64,000 bases of DNA from Phascolomyces articulosus (lineage: Eukaryota; Mucoromycota; Mucoromycetes; Mucorales; Lichtheimiaceae): assembly GCA_025677815.1 (NCBI GenBank), contig JAIXMP010000049.1, forward strand, positions 62,001-126,000, read 5' to 3'. The notes below the pieces were generated by a model. It was not told the origin of the DNA, ran no database searches, and worked only from the letters and a program-made list of their open reading frames with translations. A program made the position numbers and the translations under genes. Below are positions 23,711-37,400 of the stretch, piece by piece; within the stretch, counting starts at the first letter, position 1, and each line of letters opens with the position of its first letter.

Positions 23711-25381
23711 ATGGAAAACCAAGGTAAGTTTTTTTTTTTATTATTATTATTATTATTTGAATTCATTAATAATCTATCCATTTAATCTATATTTTTTAAT
23801 TAATATATAATAACATGACTATATATATATTTTTTTTTCAAATTATAATAATAATAATAATAATAATAATAATTTAATACTCTATGAATAATAATAATCC
23901 AGCCGTCAGTCATTCAGAAGAGTGGCTTTCATCACCACTTGAAAAACACCATCCAACCAAACCATCGAGTCCTATGCGTGCACCTTTACAAGAATTACAT
24001 TATGTTCCTGATTCACCACCAGAAAAATCACATGTGCATTCCGATGATTTAGTAGGCACATCTGAAATCAAACCCCTTCGTCAAAACAACAGCACCAATA
24101 ACGAAAAAAATAATAACAACGAAGCAGTTGACTTTGTTTACGTCTCACGTCCAACAAAACAACCCATCTTACTTGTCGGTGGATGTGAAGATATTACCAT
24201 TGGTCGAGGTGGTAATGCCACCATCAAGATTGGTAAACGCAATCGTCAAATCAGTCGTATTCACGCACGTATTGAATATGAAGCCGAAACACATCAATAT
24301 TATTTCCATGTTCTTGGTTTGAATGGTGCTATGGTGGATCATGTCTTGTATCGTCAACATGATCGTATTTTATTAAAGGACGACGCGTTGATTGATATTT
24401 TGGGATCACGTATTACTTTTATGTGTCCAGAAGATTCTGTCATGGCACCCATCCATCGACGTCAACAAGCACCTGTCACTCCACCTTCTCCTCAATTGGA
24501 AGTGGTCGATGATCTTGAACAACAACAACAGCAACAACAACAACAACAACTTGCATCACCAGTTAATGTGGATGATGAAGATCGAGAAATTATAGTCGCT
24601 TCACCTATTGAATACATAGAGTCGCCATCGCACCAACTTTTGGAAGAACCCGTACAAGTGGTGGATGAACCTATCAAAGCAAAGTTGGAACAAAAACAAG
24701 TGGATGATGAAGAGGAAGAATTTGCTTTGGATTCACAAGAACAACCCCTTTCACCTGAACCTAAGGATCAAATAAAGGAAGAAGAAGAATCCAATGAACT
24801 TGGTGTAGATTATGCCGAAGTGATCATTGATGCTCTTGGTAATATATATTCATATGACAGAAGAAAAGGGAATGAGAAAAGAGGGGAGGGATTGATCATG
24901 ATATTGAAAAAAAAACAAAAACTAATTTACTTCTACAACATTAGTATTCTCACGTAAATCATCGATGCCAATTAGCGACATTTGTTCACGTATCATGACC
25001 ACCAACCCAATGTACAAATCTCAATCACGTCAAGTATGGATAGAAAAAATTCAAAAAGTACTCAAAGAAAAACCGTTCTTTGGAGAAATTGTGCGTAAAG
25101 GTAAAACAGCCGATGGATCTCCCAAAGAAAATTTGTATTATTACAATAGTCAAGAAGATCCAGTGGAATGGCGTCGTGCAGAATATACCCACGTGGGTCG
25201 TAGTGCACGTAAATGTACTTTGCAAGATAAACAATACTTTTGGAAGATTCCTCCCAAGCTTGGTCGTAACAGAAATGCTTATGTGCCTCCTCCTGCCAAG
25301 GCGTATGAAAAGCGAAAAGGAGGTGCGATGGATGAGAATAATGGTTCAAGTGGTAACAAAAAGTTAAAGTCGGACGAATAA
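23711..25381 (+). CDS. FHA-domain nuclear protein with winged-helix-like C-terminus, 461 aa, three exons
   Basis: Preferred exons 23711-23723, 23903-24838, 24945-25381. The first is a 13-nt exon (ATGGAAAACCAAG/GTAAGT) joined at CAG before CCGTCAGT in frame. An ATG at 23884 without this intron would give 463 aa starting MNNNNP. The forkhead-associated domain lies at about residues 80-170, with the phosphothreonine-pocket features ITIGRGGNATIKI, ISRIHARIEY and LNGAMVDH (Gly-Arg, Ser-x-x-His, Asn-Gly). Next come a Gln run and an acidic linker. The last exon (SDICSRIM...VWIEKIQKVL...FFGEIVRKG, then Trp/Tyr-rich) looks like a winged helix. The FHA plus winged-helix arrangement recalls fungal cell-cycle and checkpoint factors of the Plm2/Tos4 type. 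The C-terminus is basic with a likely nuclear signal (SGNKKLKSDE). Confidence 0.85.
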
Positions 25382-26022
25382 ACTTCTATCTATTCCTTGA
25401 CACTCACTCTCGCTCCCTCACACACGCTATATTGACAGCCTTGTTCTTTTATCCACACCTTCTTCCATCCCTACAAACTACTTATAAATATATATATATA
25501 TATATATATATTCACGTTACATTATTCGAAAACTAATATGTGCGCGTATATATATATATCATTCGCTAACAAACAAACAAAAAAAAAAAGGAAAAGCCTA
25601 TCTTTTTTTTTATATATTCACTCACCCATTTCCCAAATACGTGCACACAACACAAATCTATCTCGCTTTTTTTTTTTCACTTGTTCATATTTCATATTAT
25701 TTTTCTTCTTGATCTTATCTCAAAACTTTCTTCTTTGATCCTTTTCATATATTTTTTTATCTCTCCAACTCTATTTTTTTTTCGTTGTGTATGTTCTTTT
25801 TTTTTTCTATCTTTCTATTTCTTTAGTTGATTCTAGCATTTTCTTCTTCTTACAATATATAAAAACATTAAAAAAAAAGTGTACACAAATATATATATAT
25901 ATATTTATATTATAATAATACAAAAAAAACATTGGCGAGAGGAGGAGTGGATAGAAAAATGTGCGTAAAAAAAAGAGGGGGTATTTTTAAATAATAATAA
26001 TAATATAATAATAATAAAATAT
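25382..26022. other. Convergent 3' flanks of the FHA gene and the alcohol oxidase gene
   Basis: Neighbouring genes point toward each other across this stretch. It consists of C/T-rich and T-rich DNA with (TA)n runs near 25488-25512 and 25891-25911. No gene seen. The short frame at 25538-25738 is compositional. Confidence 0.6.
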
Positions 26023-27191
26023 CTAAAGCTTGGAAGAAGTAGAACCATTAGCATTCTTGATAATGTTATCAGAAACATGAAGAGCCAAAGCTTCAGTGGT
26101 GACCATAGGATTAACACCTGAGGCAGTAGGGAACAAGGAAGCATCCGAGATATACAAATTCTTGACTTCCCAAGTTTCACCTGTAGGTTTAGCAACTGAG
26201 ACCTTGGGAGAAATACCCATACGACAAGAACCCATTTGATGTGCACAAAAGATACCAGCACCATCTTGTGGCAAACCATATTTGCGAACCTTTTCCAACC
26301 ATTCTTCAAAACGAGGATTATTTACACTCGATTCTTCATTCTTTTCAAAATAGAAAGGATCCACACCAAATTGACCCGTATGCAATTCACGTGCACCAGC
26401 AGCACACAAGATTTGAAGGGAACGAATCATACCGACCAAAATAGAATGACGATCATGGTTAGAAAGAGCAAAGTCAACAACCATATTACCATTGGCATCA
26501 TCACGAATGGCACCCTTGGAATCCTTATCACGCGATAAAATCAACATGGGAGCACATTTACGGTAACGTGCCATCAAGGATTTGTGATGAGCAGCACCTC
26601 GCCATGGCAGCACAGTCGAGAAACTACCTGGATGTAAACAAGGTACTTCAATCTTGGCACCATATCCTTCGCCATCCACATTTTCAGCAACGTTGCTTAC
26701 AGCGGTCATGATCGATCCTTGGAAACAATCGACGTTTTGATCAAAGTAACCAAAAGTGATACTGCATGGATGCAAACGTAAATGTTGACCAATGTTCTTG
26801 TTGGTCAACCCAGAACGTGTCAAAATACCAGGGGTATGAAGAGAACTTGCAGCCACAACCACTTGGTCAGCAAGGATGTTAACCTTTTTATCGTAATGTA
26901 CAGTGACTTCAACACCTACGGCACGTCCCTTTTGGATCAAGACACGGTTCACCTTGGAACGATCCAAGAATTTGGCACCATGATCCTTGGCATCACGAAG
27001 CCATGCGTTCATGGTACCATTCTTAATACCATCTTTACAACCAGCAAAGCAAAAGTTACATTGGTGGTCTTTACCGTCGGTGTTTTGATGAAGGTCAGCA
27101 TGATGGTAACCAAGTTCTCTATTATTATGTAAAGGATTTTTTTATATTATTATTTCATCCAACTATAATATGCATCGGTATATATAAATAA

Positions 27192-27231
<40 letters not shown>

Positions 27232-28506
27232 TTACTGACAACCCTTGATAAGAATTCCGTTAGGATTGTTATGCTTAATACCAGCAGTGCTAGCACCAAT
27301 ACGTTCAAAGACACGGTCTAAATCTCTGGAAAACTAAATAATATATATATATAGAGTTAAAAAAAAATCATACACTAAGAATTGCTTGGCAGCAATATAA
27401 AAACATATTTATGAAATTGTACCTTGGGTGAAAGGAAATGAGATAAACCTTGCTTAGCCCATTCTTCACGAACAAAATGTTGAAGCTATTATATACAAAA
27501 AAAAAAGGCAGTTGAATTTTAATATCCCTATTTTTTTTTTTTTGTAACATGTATATATGAAAATATAAATTACCTTGAGAGAAGCGGACCAATTGACAGT
27601 GGTACCACCACCAAAGGCACTACCAGCCAAAATATTGATAGTGCCTTCATAACTAGAAAAGAAACCACCATATTCATACATATTGGCAAAAGCATTGGGT
27701 TCATATAATTCCATTTCATCTTCATGATAATATTTTCCCTTGTCAATGACCAAAACGGATTTTCCCGCTTTAGCAAGTTCAGCAGCAGTGACACCTTAAA
27801 ATAAATAAATAAATTCGTGTTAGTTGATTTTAACCATATATAGTGTGACACAGTGTGTGAAAAAAAAAAATCAAAACTTACCACCACCAGCACCACTACC
27901 AACGACAATCACATCAAACTTCTTTTCAGGAACCAAATCTTCATAATTCAACATTTCAAAACGTTCCTTGACTGGAGGTCTTTCTTCAGGTTCCACACGT
28001 GTACTTGGATATTGCATACCACGATGTAACTCACTTCCCTTTTTACCATAGGTAGGATGACAAGTGACTGAGAAGAAAAGTTTATACAATAAACGTAATT
28101 GAGGAATATAAGAATCCTTCCACTTGAGAATGACTTTTTCACGTTCTTCTCGTGGTAAATCTTGGAATCGTTGATAATGACCGGTTAAAACAAATGACCC
28201 AGGACGCATGGATAATAAGGTCAAGACCATGGATAATTCGAGACGTTTATCGGCAGCTACAGCACGATTCAAAAAGGCTTTGACGGCAGGCCAGTTATCC
28301 ATGCTTGAATTTGATAATTGGGCAAATTCCTTGATATCCTCAGGGGTATGAATACTGTTGCTTTGACCACATAATTTTTCAGTCATTTCTTTCACCTCCT
28401 GATCATTCAGTTGTGCCACAAAAGTATCCATGGCGGCTGCCATGACAGCCAATTGATCTTCATTTAAATCAAATGTGGGTGCGTTCAAGCTTCGGTTGGG
28501 ATCCAT
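26023..28506 (-). CDS. FAO1: Long-chain fatty alcohol oxidase, GMC family, 700 aa, five exons
   Basis: Exons: 28506-27882, 27794-27574, 27485-27423, 27333-27236, 27118-26023; all joins keep frame. FAD motif VIVVGSGAGGG at about residues 199-209 (split by intron 1), then AGKSVLVIDKG and SAFGGGTTVNW, the flavin-contacting loop of GMC oxidoreductases. The C-terminus has GIFCAHQMGSCRMG and the closing GMC segment DASLFPTASGVNPMVTTEAL. The 200-residue N-terminal part before the FAD motif and the total length match long-chain alcohol oxidases of fungi and plants. These oxidise fatty alcohols to aldehydes with oxygen, releasing hydrogen peroxide, in omega-oxidation and alkane or wax use, usually in peroxisomes or the ER. 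It ends SKL, a canonical type-1 peroxisomal targeting signal. Intron 4 contains an (AAT)n run near 27193-27230. Confidence 0.93.
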
Positions 28507-31500
28507 TGTTATACGTGAAGTTGTGTTTGGTATTGGAGTGGAGAATTAAAAAAAAAAAACGGAAAAAAAAAAGAAAAAGGGAATGGGGTTTTTATAGGTT
28601 TTTTTTTTTTTGAAACAAAGTTAGTACACGTTTTAATATAGAACTTGGTTACTCGAGAAATGTGCGGGGAGAAGTAGCATAATGTTTTTTAAACTTGATT
28701 TGGTATAAGCACTATAAACATTGTATAAAACATCACAAAGCAGTTTTTTTTACTAGTACAAAGTGGAGATTGGAAAGTCATTCGATTATTATTATTATGA
28801 TGATCCCTCTTTTTATTATTGTTTTTGCAATGGTTGGGGTCATCTTCTCCATATGCTTTTTGAACCCTTTTATTTTTTTTCTCTTCTACATCTTCTTTAC
28901 AACTTTTTTAAAATGAAAAGGATGTTCAAATAATTCTTTTTTTACTCAATTCAGTTTTTTCAATCCCCACCTCTAAGGCAAAATAAAATACCCCACTCCT
29001 TCAAATAGGATTATAACCAGATTAATGGTCCGCTTTTATGAGGAATGTAAGTTGTCTTAGATTTCTGATATTACACATGTTTCCCATGGATTTACCGTGG
29101 GTATTCTAAAGGTACTTCTTGACCTTTACCTATTACTCCTTTTTTTTCTGGAAGTCTAATCATTTTTATTTCTATGACCAATTTATTTTTCTTGGGAAAA
29201 TTATTGATGTTACTAAATAGGAGTATATAGTTATATATATATATTTATATAACATCATCATCATAGATCGACGTTACTACCATAGATTCATAAAGACCAA
29301 AGATATATAACTTTCTTTTCAATGTTTATGAAAAAAAAAATGGTTGGGGAGAGGAAAACATCAATTTGTTTTTTTTTTAACTACCTATAAAAACTTACCC
29401 CATGTAATCTATGATACGACTTGTCATTTTCTATTATGCTTTATTCTAATATCCAAATCCATACTTTCTCGACTTACCATCATGAGAATAATAATATCCA
29501 CATAGTACACATCATCATCATCATCATCATCGAAAAAAAAAAACGGGGATAAGGGTTTTGTTCACTATTGATTCATGTGATTTTACACCTTATGAAAAGA
29601 ATCCCTTGGCTTAAGAACCATAAAACATATATAAACAAAAAGGCTTTGTTTGCTTGTCAAAAGACAAATAATCCAAAAATGGTCAATTTTATGGGTCATC
29701 ATAATCATTTTTTATATGGGGAGAAAAAAAAGAAATCAGGCTGGTTGTTGCTTTATCCCACTTTTTTTTTCTAGAACTATATAGACCTCTTCTTCCATAC
29801 CTAACACTTTAAAACCATATATCCTTCTTTAAGCATTTCTTGGCAAAAAAAAAAGTATATAGCATATTGACACATCTTTATTCAAAGAAAAATAATAATA
29901 CTTTATTTTATATTTATAGAAGGATCATGATGACCACATTGGTAAACAGATAAAAAAAAATCCTAAAAACGGGGGAAGGCTACACAATATCGGTATCACA
30001 ACCAAATAAAGTAAATCTTTATATATTTTGTTAAAGAAATCCAAGGGTGAATTTTCTTTTGTATTTCCATATCTATCATCCATATACGTCGTCCTCGAAA
30101 AAAAAAACATCAACTGATTTTTTTTTAAAAAAAAAAATGTCTTTTATATTCTATCTTTTCTTAACTATTATCATTGATCTAATTAGAAAACCCTCCAGTT
30201 TTTATATTTCATATGCCAAAGAAATACATCAGATAGTTTGTCTTTTTCAGTGGTTATGTCCAGCCCAAATAATAAATAAAGCTTATTTACCCCATCCATT
30301 TCACTATTGGTTATCTTTGAAAGAGAGAGAGATAAACAATTGGGGATATCATGAAACCTTTTTGTTTTCTTTGGGACTAGCATTAAGTCATTGTTATCCC
30401 AATGAGATAAATAGTAGCTACGCCCATTATGCTGTTAAACATTGATTCACTGTCAAAATATATGATAAAACTTATTCATATTTTAGTAAAACCCATTGTT
30501 CCATCATTAGTACTTAAATCTTGTGATCATAATTTATATTAAAAACAAGGACAGCTTTTTGTATGTAACAAGAATATTGTTACTGAACAACGTAGCACAT
30601 AATAACAATTCAAATTTAAAATTATATGGCATAAGGATCTGTTCTTTTTTGAATAATTCTAAACTATAAATTTGCTTCATGATAAATAAAGGCAAGAGTT
30701 GATGTATTGTTTCGTGTACGAAAATACAAAGGATTGATTACTTTAATGCTTAGTCTTCTACTACTACTATTACTACTACTAGCTACATCCGCAGTAAAAT
30801 AAATGTTGGGTTGATAAAGGAGTATTTCACTGTTGTTGTTTATTATCTAACCTTTATTTCTATATAGTGCATCCTTTAATAGAGTGATGAGAAAGAAGGT
30901 GACATCTCTTTTCTCCTATCTATGTGATTCAAACACCATCACATCACATCACCCATGCATCATAATTCATATAATATATATAATATTACGTAACTTCAAT
31001 GATAATTAGGAGAGAAAAACTACAATCACTCATTTTGATGTATGATCAAGAAAGGAACTTACAACAAACATTTGACATAATCTTTGTTTTACCTAAAAAG
31101 GTATAAATTTGTGCATGTGTAACAAGATGGTATATACCTCTTTTTTTTTTTTTTACAGAAATTTTTGTATTCATTTTTTTTTCTCTTTCTCCTTAATAAA
31201 TGTTTCTATTCATATTGACACTCTGTTCTATATATACGTTTGGTACCTGTTTCCATTTTAGCTAACTCTTTCTACACTATTTCTATTTAATCTTGCATCT
31301 TATTACTTATTGGATTAAGAATAGTATAATCCTAATCGAATAAAAAAAAATACTCTAATCTTTAGGTATGTATATTATACATGGTATCCTTTAATTTATA
31401 TTTTATGAGACAATGCGAACAGACCACTTTATGCAAAAAAAAAGTTCCGCTTCTTTTTTTTTTTTTGACAGGCAACACAAATTATACAATTGTAAATTAT

Positions 31501-31940
31501 AAGAAAAAAAAAAGAAAGAATAGTAATTTAGTGTAGTTTTACGAAATAACAATAATAATAGATAAATAATAATAAGAATAAAAGAATAAGTAATAATAGA
31601 GTAATAATATATTAATAATTGAGTAAAGAAAAAAAAATTCATATAATAATGTTTTCGCCCCTCCTAAGAATTCCATAATACAAAATCATATAATAACCGT
31701 CAATGTTTTTTTTTAAAAAAAATATGGCAACCATAGAAATAAAAATAAAAATAAAAATCATAACAACTACAAACAAACTTCCTCCTTTTTTTGAAAACAA
31801 AAAAAAAACACAACAGCGACAGAAAGAAAAAAAAACAAGGCTCTTTTGTTTTTTAAACGCAAAAAAAGACATACATACACCACAAATACACCTTTCCCAT
31901 TGTCCAAAAAGAAAAAAAAAATCCAAACAACAATCAATAT
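28507..31940. other. 3.4-kb stretch between two minus-strand genes, no gene supported
   Basis: Begins with the alcohol oxidase promoter and leader (A and T runs). A 102-codon plus-strand frame from the ATG at 30138 is Phe/Tyr/Ile-rich, isolated and not convincing. A (CAT)n/(TCA)n run lies at about 29513-29531. The last few hundred bases should be the 3' UTR of the FAR1-type gene. No RNA gene recognised. Confidence 0.5.
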
Positions 31941-34449
31941 TTAGGAATGAGGATCAGTATCATGATGATCTCTTCCTGGCATAGGTGTATCAGGAGCATG
32001 ACCTGCTTGATAAGAAGGTAACATGGTGTGATCTGATTGAGGTGGATGCATATAAATCGTTGATGATCGATCTCTTGTATTTTCTGAAAGATGTTGTTGT
32101 TGAGGTGAAGTCTGTTGTTGACGTATTTCTTCTTCACGTGAAGTTACCACTGCAGCAGCTGCAGCTAATTGATATACACCTGGAGCAGAAACTAAAGGAT
32201 ACATTGTTGTAGAATCTCTTCTAGCAGAAGGAGGTGTTTGTGGCTGTGGCTGTGGTTGTTGTTGTTGTTGTTGAGATGGCCTATGAGTGATAGGATTAGA
32301 TTGAAGTGCCGGATGGATGGTTGGTTCATTAGTAGTTCGAACCACAGAATTTGATGGATCAAATGGTTGAAGAGAAGGAGGTGGCATTTCATTTTGTTGA
32401 TGCTGTTGTTGTGGGGGTGGGGGTGGTGCTGTTGGGGCATTGGGAGGTGGAGCAAAACCTGGATTAGTAGATCCTGTAGGTGACAAATTATAAGATGGGT
32501 GAAATCGATGAAATTCATAACCAGGAATTGTCGATTGTATAGGAATGCCTTGTTGATCATATCCTGTATGATACACGAATGATTGTTGCTGTTGTTGTTG
32601 TTGTTGCGGGTCTAACATGGATGATCGTTGTTGATCTGCTTGTTGTTGTTGTTGTTGATGATGATGATGATGTACAGAAGTAGTGGTTGTAGGTAAAGAA
32701 GAAGAATGTGACATTCGATGCATGACATTAATATCAGGAGAAGATTGTGATGGTGGTTGATGAGTAGGAGGTTGAGGTTGAATAGGTGGACCAGGATACA
32801 CAGATCGTCTAGATAATTTTCGAGCAGGAGGCATGATATCACCACTATTATTGGAAGTTTCTTCTGATGTAGAAATCGATCGTGACCTTCGAGGATTTCG
32901 TGTTAATTGAATTTCATTGGCAACCCGTTGACTATGGATTTTTACAAAATAAGTCACTTGAGGAATCACTACAGTAGTAAATCCTTTGGGTGGATCTGGT
33001 GGTTTACTCATGAATGGCGCGGTGGCCATCGATGGTGTTGTTGATGATGATGATGAAGAACTTGCTACAGCATGAGTGGTGGCACTTGCTGAAGCTGTAG
33101 TAGCGGCGTTGGTGGCGGCGTTGGCGGCTTTTTGTTTTGATTGTGAACCTTTTCGTTGACCACGCGTTGAACCTGTTGTTGTCTTTTTTCCTGACGAGGA
33201 AGAAGCTGCAGTCATATCCATACTTCCTGATCGTGGGTTCTATTTATGTGTATGTTTTGAAACATAATACATTGAGTGAAAAAATAAAAATAAAAAAATC
33301 ATTTCAATAAAGTAAAAATAGAAGCATACCTGTAAGGATGAGCTTGTAGAAGAGGATGAAGGTATATTCGAATCTGATTCATTCACAAAAGAATCCTGCT
33401 CCCTAGGCTCGCCGGCGAACATGGGAGGATGCAATGATTGTGGATCCAATTTTGCCATTTGACAGGTCGCATAAAGAACTTTGGTAATTTCATTTTCCAC
33501 ATAACCTGATAATTCTTCATTGCCAGAAGCTGCCATACATACACGACCCCAAACTTGAGTTAAATGACGTGCTCTTACAGCTGCTTCACGATGTTTAATT
33601 TTTTGTCTTTCTTCTGATAATCGATTATAAAACCGTCGTTCGTTCCAACTAATATCAGGAAATTCGGCTTGAACTTTGGATCGAATATCAGACGTAGGTA
33701 AATTGGTACGTGCTAATTCATAAATGAGATCAATGACTTTTTTTGGCCAATTACGATCAATGTCTTCAGGTCGCATTAATTCATGATTGTGTTTGGCAGC
33801 ATCGGGATTAAGGGACTTTCGAAATTCCCAATGACCATTTTGTTCATAAAGGACAACACGCCAACGACAATCACACCGTTTGGACGGTCGTTTTCGTTTT
33901 GGATTGGCTTTTGGATTACGTAACGAGTCAGGAAGACCTTCTCTTGAACAATAGACATAAATATTCTATAAAATTTGTTTTTTTTAGTTTTATATATCTA
34001 TCTACATGTAAAGATATATATATATATATATATATATATACTTACTCGATGGGTACTTGCTTCTTGTTTGACAGTAAACCCAAACTGAGCGCAAAGATCG
34101 CGACAATGTTCGATTGCTGTTACACTATCTGGGAAAGAAACTTGTAAGAGTTGTTCGTAAAACGGTGTAAGCTATTTATATAGAATAGAAAAAAAAAAGA
34201 GAGAGATAGAGAGAGAGAGAGAGAGACAGAGTTGGATGGATGCACTTTGTGTATGTATGTAATTTTTTTTAAAGTTTAAACTTCTTTTTCTTCTTGCTTC
34301 TTTTTCTTCTTTATCTTTTTTTTTTTTTTCATATTATTATTTTTTACCGGTCCGTCTGAACTTTGTTCCCCTTGAATATTATTATTATTATCTGCTGTTG
34401 CTGCCGTAGTCGATGATTCGGGTAATGATTCCGTTGATTCGTTTGACAT
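31941..34449 (-). CDS. FAR1/WRKY-GCM1-type zinc-finger DNA-binding protein, 720 aa, four exons
   Basis: Exons: 34449-34348, 34171-34046, 33965-33330, 33239-31941; all introns are phase 0. Residues 35-136 form a FAR1-type domain: a leading F-x-x-L...A...C...GFTV segment, then a zinc-cluster pattern Cys82, Cys105/Cys107, Trp109, Trp120 and His133-x-His135. This fold is shared with Mutator-like transposases and with fungal factors of the Aft1/Rbf1 type. A second helical region (about 137-260; NWPKKVIDLIYELARTNLP) may extend DNA binding or dimerisation. The C-terminal half is a long Gln/Pro/His/Ser low-complexity tail, likely regulatory. There is no transposase catalytic region, so this looks like a cellular transcription factor. 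Targets unknown. Confidence 0.8.
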
Positions 34450-37400
34450 TGGAGAATTTCAAAAAAAAAAAAATATGTATAGATATATATATAAATCAAG
34501 ACAATGACGGGAGTTGCTTTTTTTTTTATGCGACAAAGGTAAATATAAAAACACACAAAAGAATGACGACGACGACGACGACGACAAAACCGGATAAAAA
34601 AGAAAACAATAAAGACGATAACGATAAAATACGATAAAACTTGTTCAAACGGTGTTGTTGTTGTTTTGTTTATGTTTTTATAAAAAGTGTTGTTCGTTGG
34701 CAGGTTAACTCGTTACCACCGCGAAAAAAAAGCTGTTAAAAGTAGTGGTAGTGGTGTTGTTGTTTTTGTTCTGTTGCTGTTGTTGGTATTATTATTATTT
34801 TTTCTGTCTAGAAAAATCTCTCACTTTTCTTCTTTTATTCTACTCAAATATTTTAATATATAGAGAGAGAGTTGTATGTTTAAAGATGTTTATATATATA
34901 TATATATATATAGGTAGATAGATAGATGTATATATATATAAGGTTTCTGTCTTGTCCTGTCAAAGATAATATATACTATAAACCTAGAGTTATATAAAAA
35001 AAATGATGAATATATATATATATATATATATATTTATACGTGGGGGACAAAGTGGGTTATTTTGGGGGAGTAACGGTAGAGGCACAATAGACACACACAC
35101 ACCTACAAACTTGTTGGTCAATTGTTGTTATGTATATTTATATATAAAATCTTTTTTTTTTGAGGCTTTGATTGATATGTATATCAGTTGTTGATAATAA
35201 TGATTATAATATTATATAAATAAGAATAATAATAATAATAATAGTAGTAGTAATAGTAGTAATATGCACGATAGCGTTTGTTAAAGGACCCAAAAAACTA
35301 TCAAGTTGTCGGACATGAACCAAAAGCCCAAGTATATATATATATATATATATATTTTAAAGGGAAGAAAAAAAAGAGGAGAGGAAGAAGAAGAAGAGAA
35401 GAAGTTTGAGAGAGAGAAAAAAAAAAAAGAAAAAAAAAAGAGAGAGAGAGAAGTGAGAGACAGAATAAGTTGACATGGAACCAAAAAACCCGTTCGTCCT
35501 TTTGGTAAATGGGAACCCATTGGAGTGTGAGTGAATGTGTGTTGTGTATGGTGATGGTTGAGAGCACGCATCCTTTCGTTGAACCTTGCGATGAAACATC
35601 TCCAATCGCAATAGTTCAAAGACTTTTACTTTTTTACATCCGTGTCACCAAGCCCAGCCCCTAACTTCACCCCCATAAAAAAAATAGTCATAACAACAAC
35701 AAAAACCACATTCGGGGGGAGAACATAAATAGTTTTTTTTATTATTATTATATATTTCTATGTCTTATATACTGCTAATTACTATTACATTATATGCTGT
35801 GAAATAAATAAATAAATATATATATATATGCTGTGTTAGTGTGTGTAAGTGTGGCTCTGCTTTCTCACATTTATGCCCTGTCTTTTTTGGTACTACTATT
35901 CTATAAGTTACTATCCACTACTATTATATTACTTTTATTATACTTTAACTTTAAATTTTACGATAATAATAAAACGTGGGAGTGAGAATATAATGTGTGT
36001 GTGTGAATATATGTAAAGATCATCATCGCATCATTCTAATAATAATACACACGATATTCCATTACATTATCAATAATAACAACAACAGCAACACTTGTTT
36101 TATTTTCAATGATTGCACATGATAACGTAGTAATCAATGGGGAATTCCTAATATACACTTCATAAAATAATGACATAAAAGACTAATGTTGTAATCGAAT
36201 GAACAAATAGCAATAATAATAGGAATAAGAATAATTTGAACAATTTGCTTTATATGGCTAAAGACCGAGATCAGAGATCGTGAAAAAAAAAAAAAAGCTG
36301 CGCACTGATATCACTGCCAAACCTTCCCCAATCATTACACTATATAATACTATAATGATTTGTATACATTGAATAAACATATTATATATAAAAATGGATT
36401 TTTTTTATATATAAAATAGACTTGTACAACCGATCGACCGCGTTGTTTTGTACCATTCTCGAAAATATGGCTCGTGCTTGTACAAAGAAACACAAAAAAA
36501 AAAGTTATATAAAATATCAAATAAGGATTTAGAAGAAGAAGGAAGTGGAGATTGTCAAATCCATGATAAAAAAGATTGGTTGGTATAACATGGATAAATA
36601 TTATAATAATAATAAACTATTATATCGTACAACAATCAAATTCCCCCTCCATTTATTATACTTCTTTTTTTTTGTATCATCATTCCATTTCATTCATTCA
36701 TTCATTCAATCTTTTATTCTTCTTGCCTCTTTGTTTCAAGAAGAGATATATCATCATCATCATCACCATCATGTGTTTCCCAATAACCCCGGTTCCGTAT
36801 CACATTCAAATGATACCCAAGCATGTAAAGTTTCTTTATTTGTTCTTTACCCCGCCATTCTTATTATTCATCATCGGTTTTTTTTGTACCTTTTTTTTTT
36901 ATTTGAGGTATACCACATGATGAATTGAATTGAATTGAATGATGCTTGTTTATTGTCAGGTGAATTGACTGAGGTTTTCTTTATTCGTGAGAACCACCAT
37001 TTGTCGGATTATATAGGATAAATTGATTAAGTCAAATGGAAAAGTCTTTCACCATGACATCACTCATAAAAAAGGTGGCTATATATTTTAATGTGTCACA
37101 TTTTTTTTTAAATGTGTGTGTTTGTTCGTATGGAAGCACAACAGAAAAAGAATATTCTTACGCACGGGCAGAAAAAAGAAAAGTTGGTGGTTCAAAAATC
37201 AGACAATTTTTTATTTTCCTCTCCCCCCAACTCAAAAATCAATAACTTAACTAATCCATATTAAGCAAATAGTGGAATTGAACCCGCTCATAAGAAATTA
37301 TAATAAATCACGATAAAAAAAAAAAAGAAGGGAATGAAAATGAAAAAGAGGGAAAAAGTACATTATGGTTTCATTATCCGATCTAATATTATGTATGTAT

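Noticed and set aside
30138..30445. 102-codon plus-strand open frame in the gap after the alcohol oxidase
   Set aside because: Rich in Phe, Tyr, Ile and isolated; starts right after an A run; no domain, no neighbouring exon and no recognisable promoter.
35281..35619. 112-codon minus-strand frame with Ser/Phe/Tyr-Ile runs
   Set aside because: Translated (TA)n and (GA)n repeats in three overlapping frames.
37250..37310. Possible tRNA T-arm on the minus strand (GGGTTCAATTCC)
   Set aside because: The flanking bases do not form a T stem and no acceptor, D or anticodon arm could be drawn.
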